Below, piece by piece: positions 1 through 5,910 of a DNA stretch of 12,291 nt. The translations under genes and the position numbers were made by a program. How positions within the stretch are numbered: the first letter of the stretch is position 1; every line of letters begins with the position of its first letter. Source of the DNA: Paenisporosarcina sp049671445. GTDB lineage: Bacteria > Bacillota > Bacilli > Bacillales_A > Planococcaceae. The stretch spans positions 1-12,291 of the forward strand of contig NZ_JBATUX010000066.1 in NCBI RefSeq assembly GCF_049671445.1, given 5' to 3'. Under the pieces are notes generated by a model, which saw nothing but the letters and a program-made list of their open reading frames with translations, did not search any database and was not told the DNA's origin.

Positions 1-455
1 ATAAAATGCTCTATCCAAACAATTCCCAAAGAGATAATCCAAATTGTTAAGGGAATTACCAAACTCTTAAATGCTTGCAACCACTGATAGTTTTTCCTTT
101 GTTTTTGCAGTAGTCTATCCGTAACAAAAAACAAGATGGAAGCACCTAAACTATAGGGGAGTATTACAAGTCCGAAAACAATGTGCAAAATTGCAGAAAC
201 AAATATCTCTATGTTTTTATTTCTACTTTTTTTTGACATAAACTCTGCTACCTTATCACCAATTATAGAAGTTAGAATTCCATAAAGCAGAATCACAGGA
301 AAACTATACATCATATATACATTTACCATAGTAGAAGCTGAATAAAAATAGTTTTCAACAACTTGTTCTCCGAATGGATCTGGCATAACAAAACCTAATA
401 AAATAGCAAATAAAGAACCCGAAACCGAAGCTGATATAATTTTTCTTGATAACAT
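1..455 (-). CDS. Four-helix membrane protein, 3' end beyond the window edge
   Basis: The reading frame is open from ATG at 455 to the left edge (151 codons) and contains no stop, so the C-terminus is missing. The start is supported by GTGAGGTAA about 8 bases upstream. Four hydrophobic segments are visible, near residues 5-24, 43-66, 82-108 and 129-148. The loop after the first helix reads MPDPFGEQ, and a basic loop (KKSRNKN) separates helices 2 and 3. I see no enzyme motif and do not recognise the family; it is a polytopic membrane protein of unknown role. It is the last visible member of a run of small same-strand genes, separated from the next gene by a repeat-containing spacer. Confidence 0.75.
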   Translation of the reverse strand, partial: MLSRKIISASVSGSLFAILLGFVMPDPFGEQVVENYFYSASTMVNVYMMYSFPVILLYGILTSIIGDKVAEFMSKKSRNKNIEIFVSAILHIVFGLVILPYSLGASILFFVTDRLLQKQRKNYQWLQAFKSLVIPLTIWIISLGIVWIEHF

Positions 456-495
456 TTTCGTTTACCTCACATCTTGTTTATATACATTAACTAAA

Positions 496-510
496 TTGGT
501 TGACATAACA
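496..510. repeat. Class 2 repeat motif, degenerate copy
   Basis: TTGGTTGACATAACA matches the motif AGTAGGTTGACATAAC found at three other places in the window, but its first bases have diverged and the small hairpin that precedes the other copies is not clear. The rest of the 456-651 spacer holds one hairpin (GTCCAA/TTGGAC, 574-593) and no gene I can support. Confidence 0.5.
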
Positions 511-651
511 TCCGTCAGTGGAAGAAGTTACTTTGAAATACTCCACTTTTCTTTGTAGTCATCGTAAGCCTCTGTCCAATGATAAGTTTGGACTGCGTAA
601 TGATCTAAAGGTTAGTTTTTGACTAGACTTTGATAAATACCTATTATTAGT

Positions 652-876
652 TTATATGAGGACCAAGAAAATAAAACCAGTTAGTGTTAACGCTAAACCA
701 AATGTAATCAATATTCCTTCAGTAGTGAAAGTACCCGTTAGTAAGTCGAAAACCGTGGCTAAAATAGAGACCACTGTTTTTCTCTTTGTTTCCTCTTTTT
801 TAAATGTCAGTTTTACACCGTAAACAAATATGCTAAGCCCAACAAGAGAAATTAAAAACGATATTAACAACAACAC
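652..876 (-). CDS. Small membrane protein of 74 residues, unknown function
   Basis: The best start is GTG at 876, with AGGGTGA four bases upstream; TTG codons follow directly and are weaker alternatives. The protein has two hydrophobic segments, near residues 2-20 and 54-73. They are joined by a charged loop (FKKEETKRK) and a Thr-rich stretch (LLTGTFTTEG). This suggests a two-helix membrane protein. I recognise no family. It sits in the AT-rich run of small minus-strand genes, each with its own ribosome binding site and repeat-bearing spacers on both sides. Confidence 0.6.
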   Translation of the reverse strand: MLLLISFLISLVGLSIFVYGVKLTFKKEETKRKTVVSILATVFDLLTGTFTTEGILITFGLALTLTGFIFLVLI

Positions 877-924
877 TTTTTCACCCTATCCTTCGTTTCA
901 ACGTTACCACTTTCCATCTCCTCA

Positions 925-1075
925 GGTAACTAACCTGCTGCGTGAGCTTAATAAGAATTAGTCGTTAATTCGTAAAATGCTCTTTACAAAGTAGGTTGAC
1001 ATAACACATGAATGAGGAAGTGCTATCCTGTAAAGGTAGCCGGTTTTTTAACTAAACCCGTAAGCGAAAAATTAC
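925..1075. repeat. Composite spacer: class 1 core plus class 2 motif
   Basis: The plus strand at 936-960 has CTGCGTGAGCTTAATAAGAA, matching the class 1 core seen at 2404, 3378 and 4174. At 990-1006 it has the class 2 motif AGTAGGTTGACATAACA, preceded by a hairpin GTAAA/TTTAC (972-976 with 983-987). A further imperfect hairpin (GCTATCC with GGTAGC) lies at 1022-1038. The spacer between the flanking genes is 265 bp (877-1141), and I see no coding sequence in it. Confidence 0.6.
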
Positions 1076-1141
1076 TCCGAATGCACTACAATCTAAAGTT
1101 ATCGTGTTTTAATTCAATCGATTCCAATGTAATTTTCCTTT

Positions 1142-1396
1142 TCAAAATTTCCTGTTATCGCAATAAATTTTACGTAACATATGGATTTGTATAATAAACC
1201 AAACTAAAAGTAAATACATAATATACTCGAAATCCATTGTAATTATAGCTAATACATTCGGAAGAAAAATAAGTACACTTATTAGCATAGTCTTCCAAGA
1301 ATCCTTTACTACTGCAATAACAAAAGTAACGATGGAAGAAAGTAAAAACAACCAAAATATAAAACCAACATACCAAAAACCTACGACATCCCACAT
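1142..1396 (-). CDS. Small membrane protein of 84 residues, unknown function
   Basis: ATG at 1396 follows AGGGGAT with about six bases of spacing. The product is strongly hydrophobic, with segments near residues 4-29, 36-53 and 57-73, broken by VKDSWKT. It ends in a basic tail (LRKIYCDNRKF). A three-helix arrangement is likely. An overlapping frame on the same strand (1170-1394) is poorer and starts two bases later without its own ribosome site, so I reject it. No known family is recognised. Its neighbours are equally small, membrane-type genes separated by repeat elements. Confidence 0.6.
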   Translation of the reverse strand: MWDVVGFWYVGFIFWLFLLSSIVTFVIAVVKDSWKTMLISVLIFLPNVLAIITMDFEYIMYLLLVWFIIQIHMLRKIYCDNRKF

Positions 1397-1450
1397 AAAT
1401 ATCCCCTACTCTCTCTTTCTCTATTTTTCTTATAAATTAAATATATGTTG

Positions 1451-1601
1451 AATAGTGGTTTACGTAAAACCTCGATATACTTACTCAATTGGAATGTATC
1501 ACGTATACACAGTAGGTTGACATAACACCACTATTAGGAAATATTTAACTAGGCTCTGACATTTAATAGATAGCCGGTCATTCAAGTAAAGCACCGTAGT
1601 T
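1451..1601. repeat. Class 2 element with 9-bp complementary arms, plus class 1 end motif
   Basis: The class 2 motif AGTAGGTTGACATAACA (1511-1527) is preceded by a small hairpin TGTAT/ATACA (1495-1499 with 1505-1509). A perfect 9-bp inverted repeat encloses it: AATAGTGGT at 1451-1459 and ACCACTATT at 1527-1535. Further right, GCACCGTAGTT (1591-1601) matches the conserved end of class 1 elements and lies just past the stop of the 238-residue gene. Confidence 0.6.
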
Positions 1602-1609
1602 GAAGAAGA

Positions 1610-2326
1610 CTATTGAGAAAGATTGGTAATGTTGAAGAAATCAGGATCTGGTTTCATCAGTTTTGTACCTTTTTCTGATTGAAAATAAATTTCTTTTTCG
1701 CTTCCATAATGAACTTTTATGTTCATATCCCCGAAATCAATTACACTTGATTTTTCCCGTGGCAATATTTCTTTTTGCCAATCCATAGCATCATTAATAA
1801 AACCAACAATTTGCTGTATTTTAATTTCATCTTTTATTTCAGAACATTTTTCACTATTTAAACTTTGATAAATGCAAATACTTTTTGGGACATTACTAAT
1901 CCAAGTTGTTGAGTTATAAATGGGATTTTTGTCAAACATGACCTCTGTTTGTTCTTCATATTGATTATAGTGGGCTGAAATTCTTAATCGACCATCGAAG
2001 CCTTCTTTTCTCCACCCTGAATGAAATCCACTCCAATCATTTTCTGGGTCATTATCATTAAGTGCTGAACCTTCGTATTCTATATTCCAACCAAGGTTAG
2101 GAAGTTCTTTTAAGTAAAACTCATATATTTCTATCCAGCGATTTCCATCTATAACATAAACGTGTTCGTTTGGTTCTAATCCCTCGAATAAAGGGATATC
2201 TTCATGTTGCTCAGGGATAATGGACATCCCCTGATAAGTGTCATCGGTAATTTTTTGATATACAAACCAGCCAACGGTAATCAAAACTAATATAACAGCA
2301 ATAATAATCCAATTTACCTTTTTCAT
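1610..2326 (-). CDS. Membrane-anchored protein of 238 residues, unknown function
   Basis: I prefer ATG at 2326 (MKKVNW), eight bases after AGGGG. A GTG three codons upstream would overlap the ribosome site. One N-terminal membrane helix (residues 6-24) is preceded by lysines, so the rest should lie outside the cell. The outer part is polar and acidic and carries the block NDWSGFHSGWRKEGFDGRL, followed by RISAHYNQYEEQTEVMF. It has two cysteines close together near residue 160, and no protease or hydrolase motif. The block looks like a conserved core of Bacillus anchored proteins, but I cannot name a family. The stop lies about ten bases from a class 1 end motif. Confidence 0.7.
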   Translation of the reverse strand: MKKVNWIIIAVILVLITVGWFVYQKITDDTYQGMSIIPEQHEDIPLFEGLEPNEHVYVIDGNRWIEIYEFYLKELPNLGWNIEYEGSALNDNDPENDWSGFHSGWRKEGFDGRLRISAHYNQYEEQTEVMFDKNPIYNSTTWISNVPKSICIYQSLNSEKCSEIKDEIKIQQIVGFINDAMDWQKEILPREKSSVIDFGDMNIKVHYGSEKEIYFQSEKGTKLMKPDPDFFNITNLSQ

Positions 2327-2392
2327 TTCATCCACCCCTGAATTGTTCCATTTCTATATTTGTTAATTTATAATTCAACATTATCCTTTTCT

Positions 2393-2463
2393 AAATAACC
2401 TGCTTCTTAAGTTCAATTAGAAAGAATGCTTTACTCCTTCTTGAAGTAAAGCATCCGTTATTT
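2393..2463. repeat. Class 1 element with complementary arms and internal hairpin
   Basis: The 7-bp arms AAATAAC (2393-2399) and GTTATTT (2457-2463) are perfectly complementary. Between them lie the core TTAAGTTCAATTAGAAAG, a perfect 10-bp hairpin (ATGCTTTACT 2426-2435 with AGTAAAGCAT 2445-2454) and the end motif GCATCCGTTA. On the minus strand the hairpin is followed by TTCTTTCT, so it could also act as a terminator for the 60-residue gene. Confidence 0.7.
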
Positions 2464-2477
2464 GGATATAATTTTTT

Positions 2478-2660
2478 CTAATCATCTGATTCCCTAAACA
2501 ATTTTATCCTAACTACCCCCAAGGTTAGTGTTACTGCTATTAAGGTAACAGCGTATGTAAGGTCTGCGGGTGAACTTGGTCTGTTAGTAAAACTATAAAG
2601 CCAAAGCATTTCAATAAATAAAACTACAACCCAATAAAGATATAATCTATCCTTTTTCAT
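2478..2660 (-). CDS. Two-helix membrane protein of 60 residues
   Basis: ATG at 2660 is chosen because AAAGGGGGAG lies just upstream with ideal spacing; an ATG 12 codons earlier would put that ribosome site inside the gene. The protein starts MKKDRLYLYW. It has hydrophobic segments near residues 6-24 and 34-50, a short loop FTNRPSSPAD between them, and a charged tail (RIKLFRESDD). The function is unknown. Its stop lies 15 bp from the class 1 element on the left, and another class 1 element lies upstream, so the gene is bracketed by two copies. Confidence 0.6.
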   Translation of the reverse strand: MKKDRLYLYWVVVLFIEMLWLYSFTNRPSSPADLTYAVTLIAVTLTLGVVRIKLFRESDD

Positions 2661-2691
2661 ATTTCTCCCCCTTTGATTGTATTGCTTCTTA

Positions 2692-2815
2692 TTCAACTAA
2701 ATTGCCCCGTTAGAATAAGAATGAAATTTATGGATATCTAATTAAGTCGTGGAATTTTAAAAAAGACAGCCCTGTAAATGGTTTGGCGGATATAACCTAA
2801 GCACCCGTTGTTGAA
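2692..2815. repeat. Class 1 element, longest copy
   Basis: The arms TTCAAC (2692-2697) and GTTGAA (2810-2815) are complementary. The inner sequence has CCCCGTTAGAATAAGAAT near the left arm and GCACCCGTTG at the right arm, both matching the other copies. On the minus strand ACAGGGCTGTC is followed by six T residues, a weak terminator-like signal for the 168-residue gene. The copy is about 124 bp, longer than the others, mostly because of AT-rich filler at 2712-2760. Confidence 0.6.
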
Positions 2816-2835
2816 AATTATAAGCAATTTATAAG

Positions 2836-3342
2836 TTATTCTTGATTGTCCCATCCTACATACCAGGCGTCATCCGTAAATTCATTCCATTGGAAAGTGA
2901 AATTTTTAGCGTGGATTATTAATCCACAAAAATCTTGTGTTCTCCAATCCAATCCCTGCATATCAAAAATAAAGGAATTATTTTCTACTTTCTTTTCTTC
3001 AAATGTCAAAAATTCCATTTCCTCTAAATCTGAGAACAGAACTTGCTTTTCCACAAATTCCGACTCTTTCTCACCTTCCTCTTCCCAATCGGCAATCAGA
3101 ACTGAATTTACAACAATATAGAGTAAAGCTTTACTAAAAGAAACAATATTAAAAGTCAGCCTACATTGTCCTGTTGACTTTGCAACTTTGTAAGGATTGA
3201 GAGGATGTTGTTCCGAGATGTTTACATATTCGAAATCAATAATGATTACATCATTTCCCACTTGTATTTTTTCTACAAAGCAATCATGAAAATCGAGATA
3301 GTCAAAGTATTCGTTAGTAGTTTCGAATTTGTAAATTCTCAT
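2836..3342 (-). CDS. Soluble protein of 168 residues, unknown function
   Basis: ATG at 3342 follows AGGTGAT at good spacing. There is no signal peptide or membrane helix, so a cytoplasmic protein is expected. It opens with MRIYKFETTNEYFDYLDFHDC, then alternating hydrophobic stretches typical of beta strands (VIIIDFEYVNI, LTFNIVSF, LLYIVVNSVLI). An acidic segment (EEEGEKESEFVEK) follows, and the tail is Trp-rich (FQWNEFTDDAWYVGWDNQE). The FHDC region and the later HPLNPY suggest a beta-rich fold. Small single-domain proteins of this look are sometimes immunity proteins, but no toxin partner is visible and I do not claim that. Class 1 elements flank it on both sides. Confidence 0.65.
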   Translation of the reverse strand: MRIYKFETTNEYFDYLDFHDCFVEKIQVGNDVIIIDFEYVNISEQHPLNPYKVAKSTGQCRLTFNIVSFSKALLYIVVNSVLIADWEEEGEKESEFVEKQVLFSDLEEMEFLTFEEKKVENNSFIFDMQGLDWRTQDFCGLIIHAKNFTFQWNEFTDDAWYVGWDNQE

Positions 3343-3353
3343 ACAATCACCTA

Positions 3354-3441
3354 CTTATTCTATTTGATGACACTTTTCTTCGTTAGTTCATAAGAAAAGG
3401 CTATACTCCATCTTGATGTAATGCACCCGTTACCTAATAAG
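3354..3441. repeat. Class 1 element, 88 bp
   Basis: The arms CTTATT (3354-3359) and AATAAG (3436-3441) are complementary. The core CGTTAGTTCATAAGAAAAG begins at 3381 and the end motif GCACCCGTTA lies at 3423-3432. The inner hairpin (around GGCTATAC and GTAATGC) has mismatches and looks decayed. Its total length equals that of the copy at 4158-4245. Confidence 0.6.
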
Positions 3442-3476
3442 ATGGGGTTTCAATATTGTTTAGCCTTATAGCTTGA

Positions 3477-4123
3477 TTAATTTACTACTTTACCGTTGGT
3501 ATTTAAAATTTTAATTTCATAAGAGTCAATGCGAGATACTGAATTTAGTTCTTTAGATTGTAAGATTTCATTTACTGTCTCTTCAATTTCCATTGCTAAC
3601 TCCTGTGCATTTTTAACAGAACCTTTTATTGATGTATGAATGGTAATGGATTCTTGATAATGAGTACCTATATTTCCAACTACGTCATAATCTTTAAGAC
3701 CCTGTATTAAAGTCGATGTTAAATGTGAAAGTTCTTTGTTTCTAATTTCTAGTTCTTCGGGAAGCTTAAATAAATCCCATCTCTCAAAAACAATTGAATA
3801 ATCATTTAATGTGGATGTTTTGATCACACTTTTAACAATAGACTCCATATCCTTTTTTACGGAATTAAAATACTTTTCATCCCCTACAACTTGTATCACC
3901 AATTCCTTCTTTGAAGTGGTTTTTACATCAACCACCACGTATTTCTCATTAAGTTTTTCTTTTACCTTCAATGTAGATATATTTAGTTCTTCTTTAATAA
4001 CAAACAGTTTTTGTTCCACTTTATTTGCACCAACAGTATCAACGTCTAGAGACTTATATAACAGGCTAAATGAGGTATTCCCACTATCAATATTCCAGCA
4101 ATAATCAAAATCCTTTTTAACAT
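3477..4123 (-). pseudogene. Frameshifted gene for a membrane-anchored protein (about 214 codons if repaired)
   Basis: A very strong ribosome site (GGGAGGG) precedes ATG at 4123. The frame gives a basic start and one long hydrophobic helix (MLKRILIIAGILIVGIP...), then stops at TAG 4046-4048 after 25 codons. The next frame continues at once with SLDVDTVGANKVEQKL and runs to a stop at 3477. At the junction the minus strand reads AGTCTCTAGAC; removing one CT gives AGT CTA GAC and joins both parts in one frame. The C-terminal part is soluble and rich in Lys, Glu and Val (ending SYEIKILNTNGKVVN). From memory it resembles the DUF4030-type proteins of Bacillus, at low certainty. Alternatives are a sequencing error, or translation of the second part from the internal GTG at 4019. 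Confidence 0.6.
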
Positions 4124-4157
4124 ATAATCCCTCCCGTAAAGAAGGTATGCTCTATAA

Positions 4158-4245
4158 CCCCTAAAAAATGCTACGACTTCATTACTCCATAAGAAAAGCT
4201 GCCTTTAGATGACAGCTGGTTGTTATGCTGAGCTTCCGTTAGGGG
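4158..4245. repeat. Class 1 element, 88 bp, with 7-bp arms
   Basis: The arms CCCCTAA (4158-4164) and TTAGGGG (4239-4245) are perfectly complementary. The inner core CTTCATTACTCCATAAGAAA starts at 4177, and the end motif GCTTCCGTTA (4232-4241) runs into the right arm. The element fills most of the gap between the 54-residue gene and the frameshifted gene. Confidence 0.65.
4191..4217 (-). terminator. Terminator-like hairpin of the 54-residue gene
   Basis: On the minus strand AGCTGTC pairs with GGCAGCT (one U-G pair) around a 7-base loop and is followed by TTTTCTT. It lies inside the class 1 element, about 40 bp after the stop of the upstream gene. Confidence 0.5.
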
Positions 4246-4256
4246 AAAGTGGTATT

Positions 4257-4421
4257 CTAAAAAGTTTTAAAAGTAGCATCCAGCAAAAAAATTAATAATA
4301 CGAGAATAGCGAGAATAGTAAACTCTTTTTTATCGATGTCTTTATCTTCTCTGTATTGTTGTTTAATCTTCCTGTAATTTCCCTGCAGCTTTTTTTGTTT
4401 ATATTTTTTATCTTCTGACAT
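4257..4421 (-). CDS. Small tail-anchored-type membrane protein of 54 residues
   Basis: The ORF starts ATG at 4421 and stops at TAG 4257-4259. The first 33 residues are highly charged (MSEDKKYKQKKLQGNYRK..., then QQYREDKDIDKKE). They are followed by a single hydrophobic helix (FTILAILVLLIFLL, residues 34-47) and a short tail DATFKTF. This is the layout of a protein held in the membrane by its C-terminus. It has no strong ribosome site of its own; its ATG overlaps the stop of a tiny upstream ORF (TGATG), which suggests translational coupling. The function is unknown. Confidence 0.55.
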   Translation of the reverse strand: MSEDKKYKQKKLQGNYRKIKQQYREDKDIDKKEFTILAILVLLIFLLDATFKTF

Positions 4422-4447
4422 CAAAACAGACTCTTTTCCATATTCAT
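4421..4447 (-). CDS. Possible 8-codon leader ORF coupled to the 54-residue gene
   Basis: AAAGGAG (4451-4457) precedes two in-frame ATGs (4447 and 4441) that encode MNMEKSLF or MEKSLF and stop at TGA 4421-4423. The stop overlaps the next gene's ATG by one base. Spacing favours the ATG at 4441. It is too short for codon statistics; the call rests on the ribosome site and the overlap. Confidence 0.35.
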   Translation of the reverse strand: MNMEKSLF

Positions 4448-4566
4448 CGTCTCCTTTGAATTTTTATTGATATTCCTTATATTCTATACCTTATTAATAA
4501 AAACCTTCTTTAACTCTCCTGGATGATCCAACCGCAAAATGTCGATTCACTTAATTAACTGCATTG

Positions 4567-4596
4567 TATAGGTACTATAAAGTAGGTTGACATACC
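4567..4596. repeat. Class 2 element with small hairpin
   Basis: The hairpin TATAG-GTA-CTATA (4567-4579) is followed after one base by AGTAGGTTGACATAC (4581-4595). Its stem sequence differs from those at 972 and 1495 but sits at the same distance from the shared motif. Confidence 0.55.
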
Positions 4597-4872
4597 CCCT
4601 AAATGGCACAATTTATGGTGTTCTTACCTAAACTAATTGTCTATTATTTGTATCCATGATTTGGATTTATAATTAGAATAAGAATAAATTTGATATCAAG
4701 ATTAGGATGGATGGAACCTCTAAGTATTCCTCAGTTTAAATCTCCTTCTAAAAAAGTTACCATAAAAATTCACACTCGAATTGGACGCAAGATAAAGAAA
4801 TGCCTTAGCAGTCGAAATTGTATCTTCGGCTGCTTCCATTTGTTAAAAAAGGTGGCGATTCTTTGATTAACC
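4597..4872. other. AT-rich spacer without a supported gene
   Basis: Between the class 2 element and the ywlE terminator I find one imperfect inverted repeat (GCAGTCGAA at 4808-4816 with TTCGGCTGC at 4825-4833) and no gene with a ribosome site. This is the junction between the conserved operon and the accessory genes. Confidence 0.5.
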
Positions 4873-4903
4873 AAAAAATACAGCCCCATTGGTACGGAGC
4901 TGT
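4873..4903 (-). terminator. Rho-independent terminator after ywlE
   Basis: On the minus strand ACAGCTCC pairs with GGGGCTGT (one U-G pair) around an 8-base loop and is followed by ATTTTTTGG. It starts 6 bp after the ywlE stop and marks the end of the conserved operon. Confidence 0.85.
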
Positions 4904-4909
4904 AAGTAT

Positions 4910-5350
4910 TTATTCATCATTCAGTTTTGTAAATAATTCATTGGTTAGTATGTTGAGTTCTTGGAAGGTTTGGCGATACATGTGGACGTCGCCGCCAAAA
5001 GGATCTGAGACATCGTGTGAACCATATGGTCGGACGTATTCTTTTAGGGTGAAAATTTTATCTGCGGCGAATGGAAATGCTTGCATGACCAGTTGTTTAT
5101 GCGCGGATGTCATCGTTAATATTAAATCTGCCCAACGCACATCTTGTTCGCTAACTTGGCGTGAAAAGTGTGTGAAGTCTATGTCTGCATCGCGAATAAC
5201 ACGTTTTGCATTCTCAGAAATGTCGCCACCATCCATGGCGTATATTCCTGCTGAACGAACGTCCATACCTTCCTTATTGTGTGAATGAAATATGGCTTGT
5301 GCCATTGGACTTCGGCATGTATTTCCCGTACAGATATAATAGATGTTCAT
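4910..5350 (-). CDS. ywlE: Low-molecular-weight protein-arginine phosphatase YwlE
   Basis: The protein begins MNIYYICTGNTCRS, the C-X5-R-S phosphatase loop with nucleophile Cys7 and Arg13. Thr11 and Cys12 inside the loop are the residues that, in B. subtilis YwlE, favour phosphoarginine over phosphotyrosine. The general acid is in SDPFGGD (Asp116). The length (146 residues) is normal for the family. The known role is to reverse McsB arginine phosphorylation in the CtsR/ClpCP protein-quality pathway, in the cytoplasm. GAGGG lies upstream of ATG 5350, only 9 bp after the mntP stop, so it is the last gene of the operon. The position next to mntP and ywlC matches B. subtilis. Confidence 0.93.
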   Translation of the reverse strand: MNIYYICTGNTCRSPMAQAIFHSHNKEGMDVRSAGIYAMDGGDISENAKRVIRDADIDFTHFSRQVSEQDVRWADLILTMTSAHKQLVMQAFPFAADKIFTLKEYVRPYGSHDVSDPFGGDVHMYRQTFQELNILTNELFTKLNDE

Positions 5351-5359
5351 GTGAATCCC

Positions 5360-5851
5360 TCATTTATTTAATAAAGTGAGTAATCCCATTGCCATGAGAC
5401 ATACTCCAGAAAGACGCGTCAACAAAGGTCCCTTTATGAGTTTGCTTTTAAGTGCAAGATAAGAGAATGCTAATGCAAAAAAACCAGCACTACATAAGAA
5501 AAACCACTTTTGTAATTGAAGCATACCAAAAGATAGGCTAACTGAAAAGGTGTCAAGGCTAACAACGACTGCAAGAAGTATAGGAGGAATGACAGTGGAT
5601 GTCGGTTTTTGTTGGTACAAACATAAATGGACCCCTGTTAGAAATAGCAAGATGCTTGATATGTAGCGGCCACCTTCAACGATAAATGATGTCACCCATT
5701 CTCCAGCAAGGAACCCGAGAAGTGGGAAGACCATATGTAACACTCCTGTCCAAATGGCTAGCATCAGCGGGAAACGAATTTTAGGGAGTACACTGTACAA
5801 AGCAACGACGTCCAGTGCCGTAAATAGTCCCGCGAACAGTTCCGTAGACAA
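5360..5851 (-). CDS. mntP: MntP-family manganese efflux pump (divergent), TTG start
   Basis: This is a 163-residue polytopic membrane protein with about six helices, in the place of ywlD/mntP. Family members export Mn(II), using aspartates in two repeated helices. The second motif is intact (VVVSLDTFSVSLSFGM, Asp100), while the first (LFTALDVVALYSVLP, Asp14) keeps the aspartate but has lost the usual following Ala-Phe-Ala-Val-Ser pattern. I choose TTG at 5851 because AGAGGGGAGAT lies nine bases upstream and the N-terminus then fits the family. The in-frame ATG at 5896 has no ribosome site and would add 15 polar residues. The leader can fold over this ribosome site. It could also be a YtaF-like relative; synteny favours MntP. 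Confidence 0.75.
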   Translation of the reverse strand: MSTELFAGLFTALDVVALYSVLPKIRFPLMLAIWTGVLHMVFPLLGFLAGEWVTSFIVEGGRYISSILLFLTGVHLCLYQQKPTSTVIPPILLAVVVSLDTFSVSLSFGMLQLQKWFFLCSAGFFALAFSYLALKSKLIKGPLLTRLSGVCLMAMGLLTLLNK

Positions 5852-5857
5852 TGAAAA

Positions 5858-5910
5858 AATCTCCCCTCTCTCTTGCATTGCTACTAGCATATGCAAAAAA
5901 GAGAGAGATT
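5858..5910 (-). promoter_or_regulatory. Inverted repeat able to mask the mntP ribosome site
   Basis: On the minus strand AATCTC (5905-5910) can pair with GAGATT (5858-5863), and inside it TCTCT with AGAGA and TGCAT with ATGCA. The result is an extended imperfect hairpin. Its 3' arm contains the GGGGAG ribosome site of mntP, and its 5' arm starts in the ywlC stop codon. Whether it regulates translation is inference. Confidence 0.45.

Noticed and set aside
528..611. Minus-strand open stretch ending YHWTEAYDDYKEKWSISK, possibly the tail of a lost gene
   Set aside because: Only 27 codons, bounded by stops, no start, and it overlaps a perfect hairpin (574-593); not enough to call a pseudogene.
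990..1030. TTGACA in the class 2 motif read as a plus-strand -35 promoter box
   Set aside because: The copies do not share a -10 box at 16-18 bp and no plus-strand gene follows any of them.
2326..2335. GTG at 2335 as the start of the 238-residue protein
   Set aside because: It overlaps the ribosome site itself; ATG 2326 has correct spacing.
3811..4104. Plus-strand ORF of 97 codons rich in Phe, Ser and Thr
   Set aside because: It is a shadow of the Lys/Glu-rich minus-strand frameshifted gene.
4720..4839. Minus-strand ORF of 39 codons starting MEAAEDTIS, after ywlE
   Set aside because: No ribosome site upstream and a start inside spacer sequence; probably chance.
4818..5288. Plus-strand ORF of 156 codons opposite ywlE
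   Set aside because: It is the complement of a clear ywlE coding frame, has no ribosome site and no recognisable motif.
5852..5896. ATG at 5896 as the mntP start
   Set aside because: There is no purine-rich site before it, and the best ribosome site would lie inside the gene; TTG at 5851 fits better.
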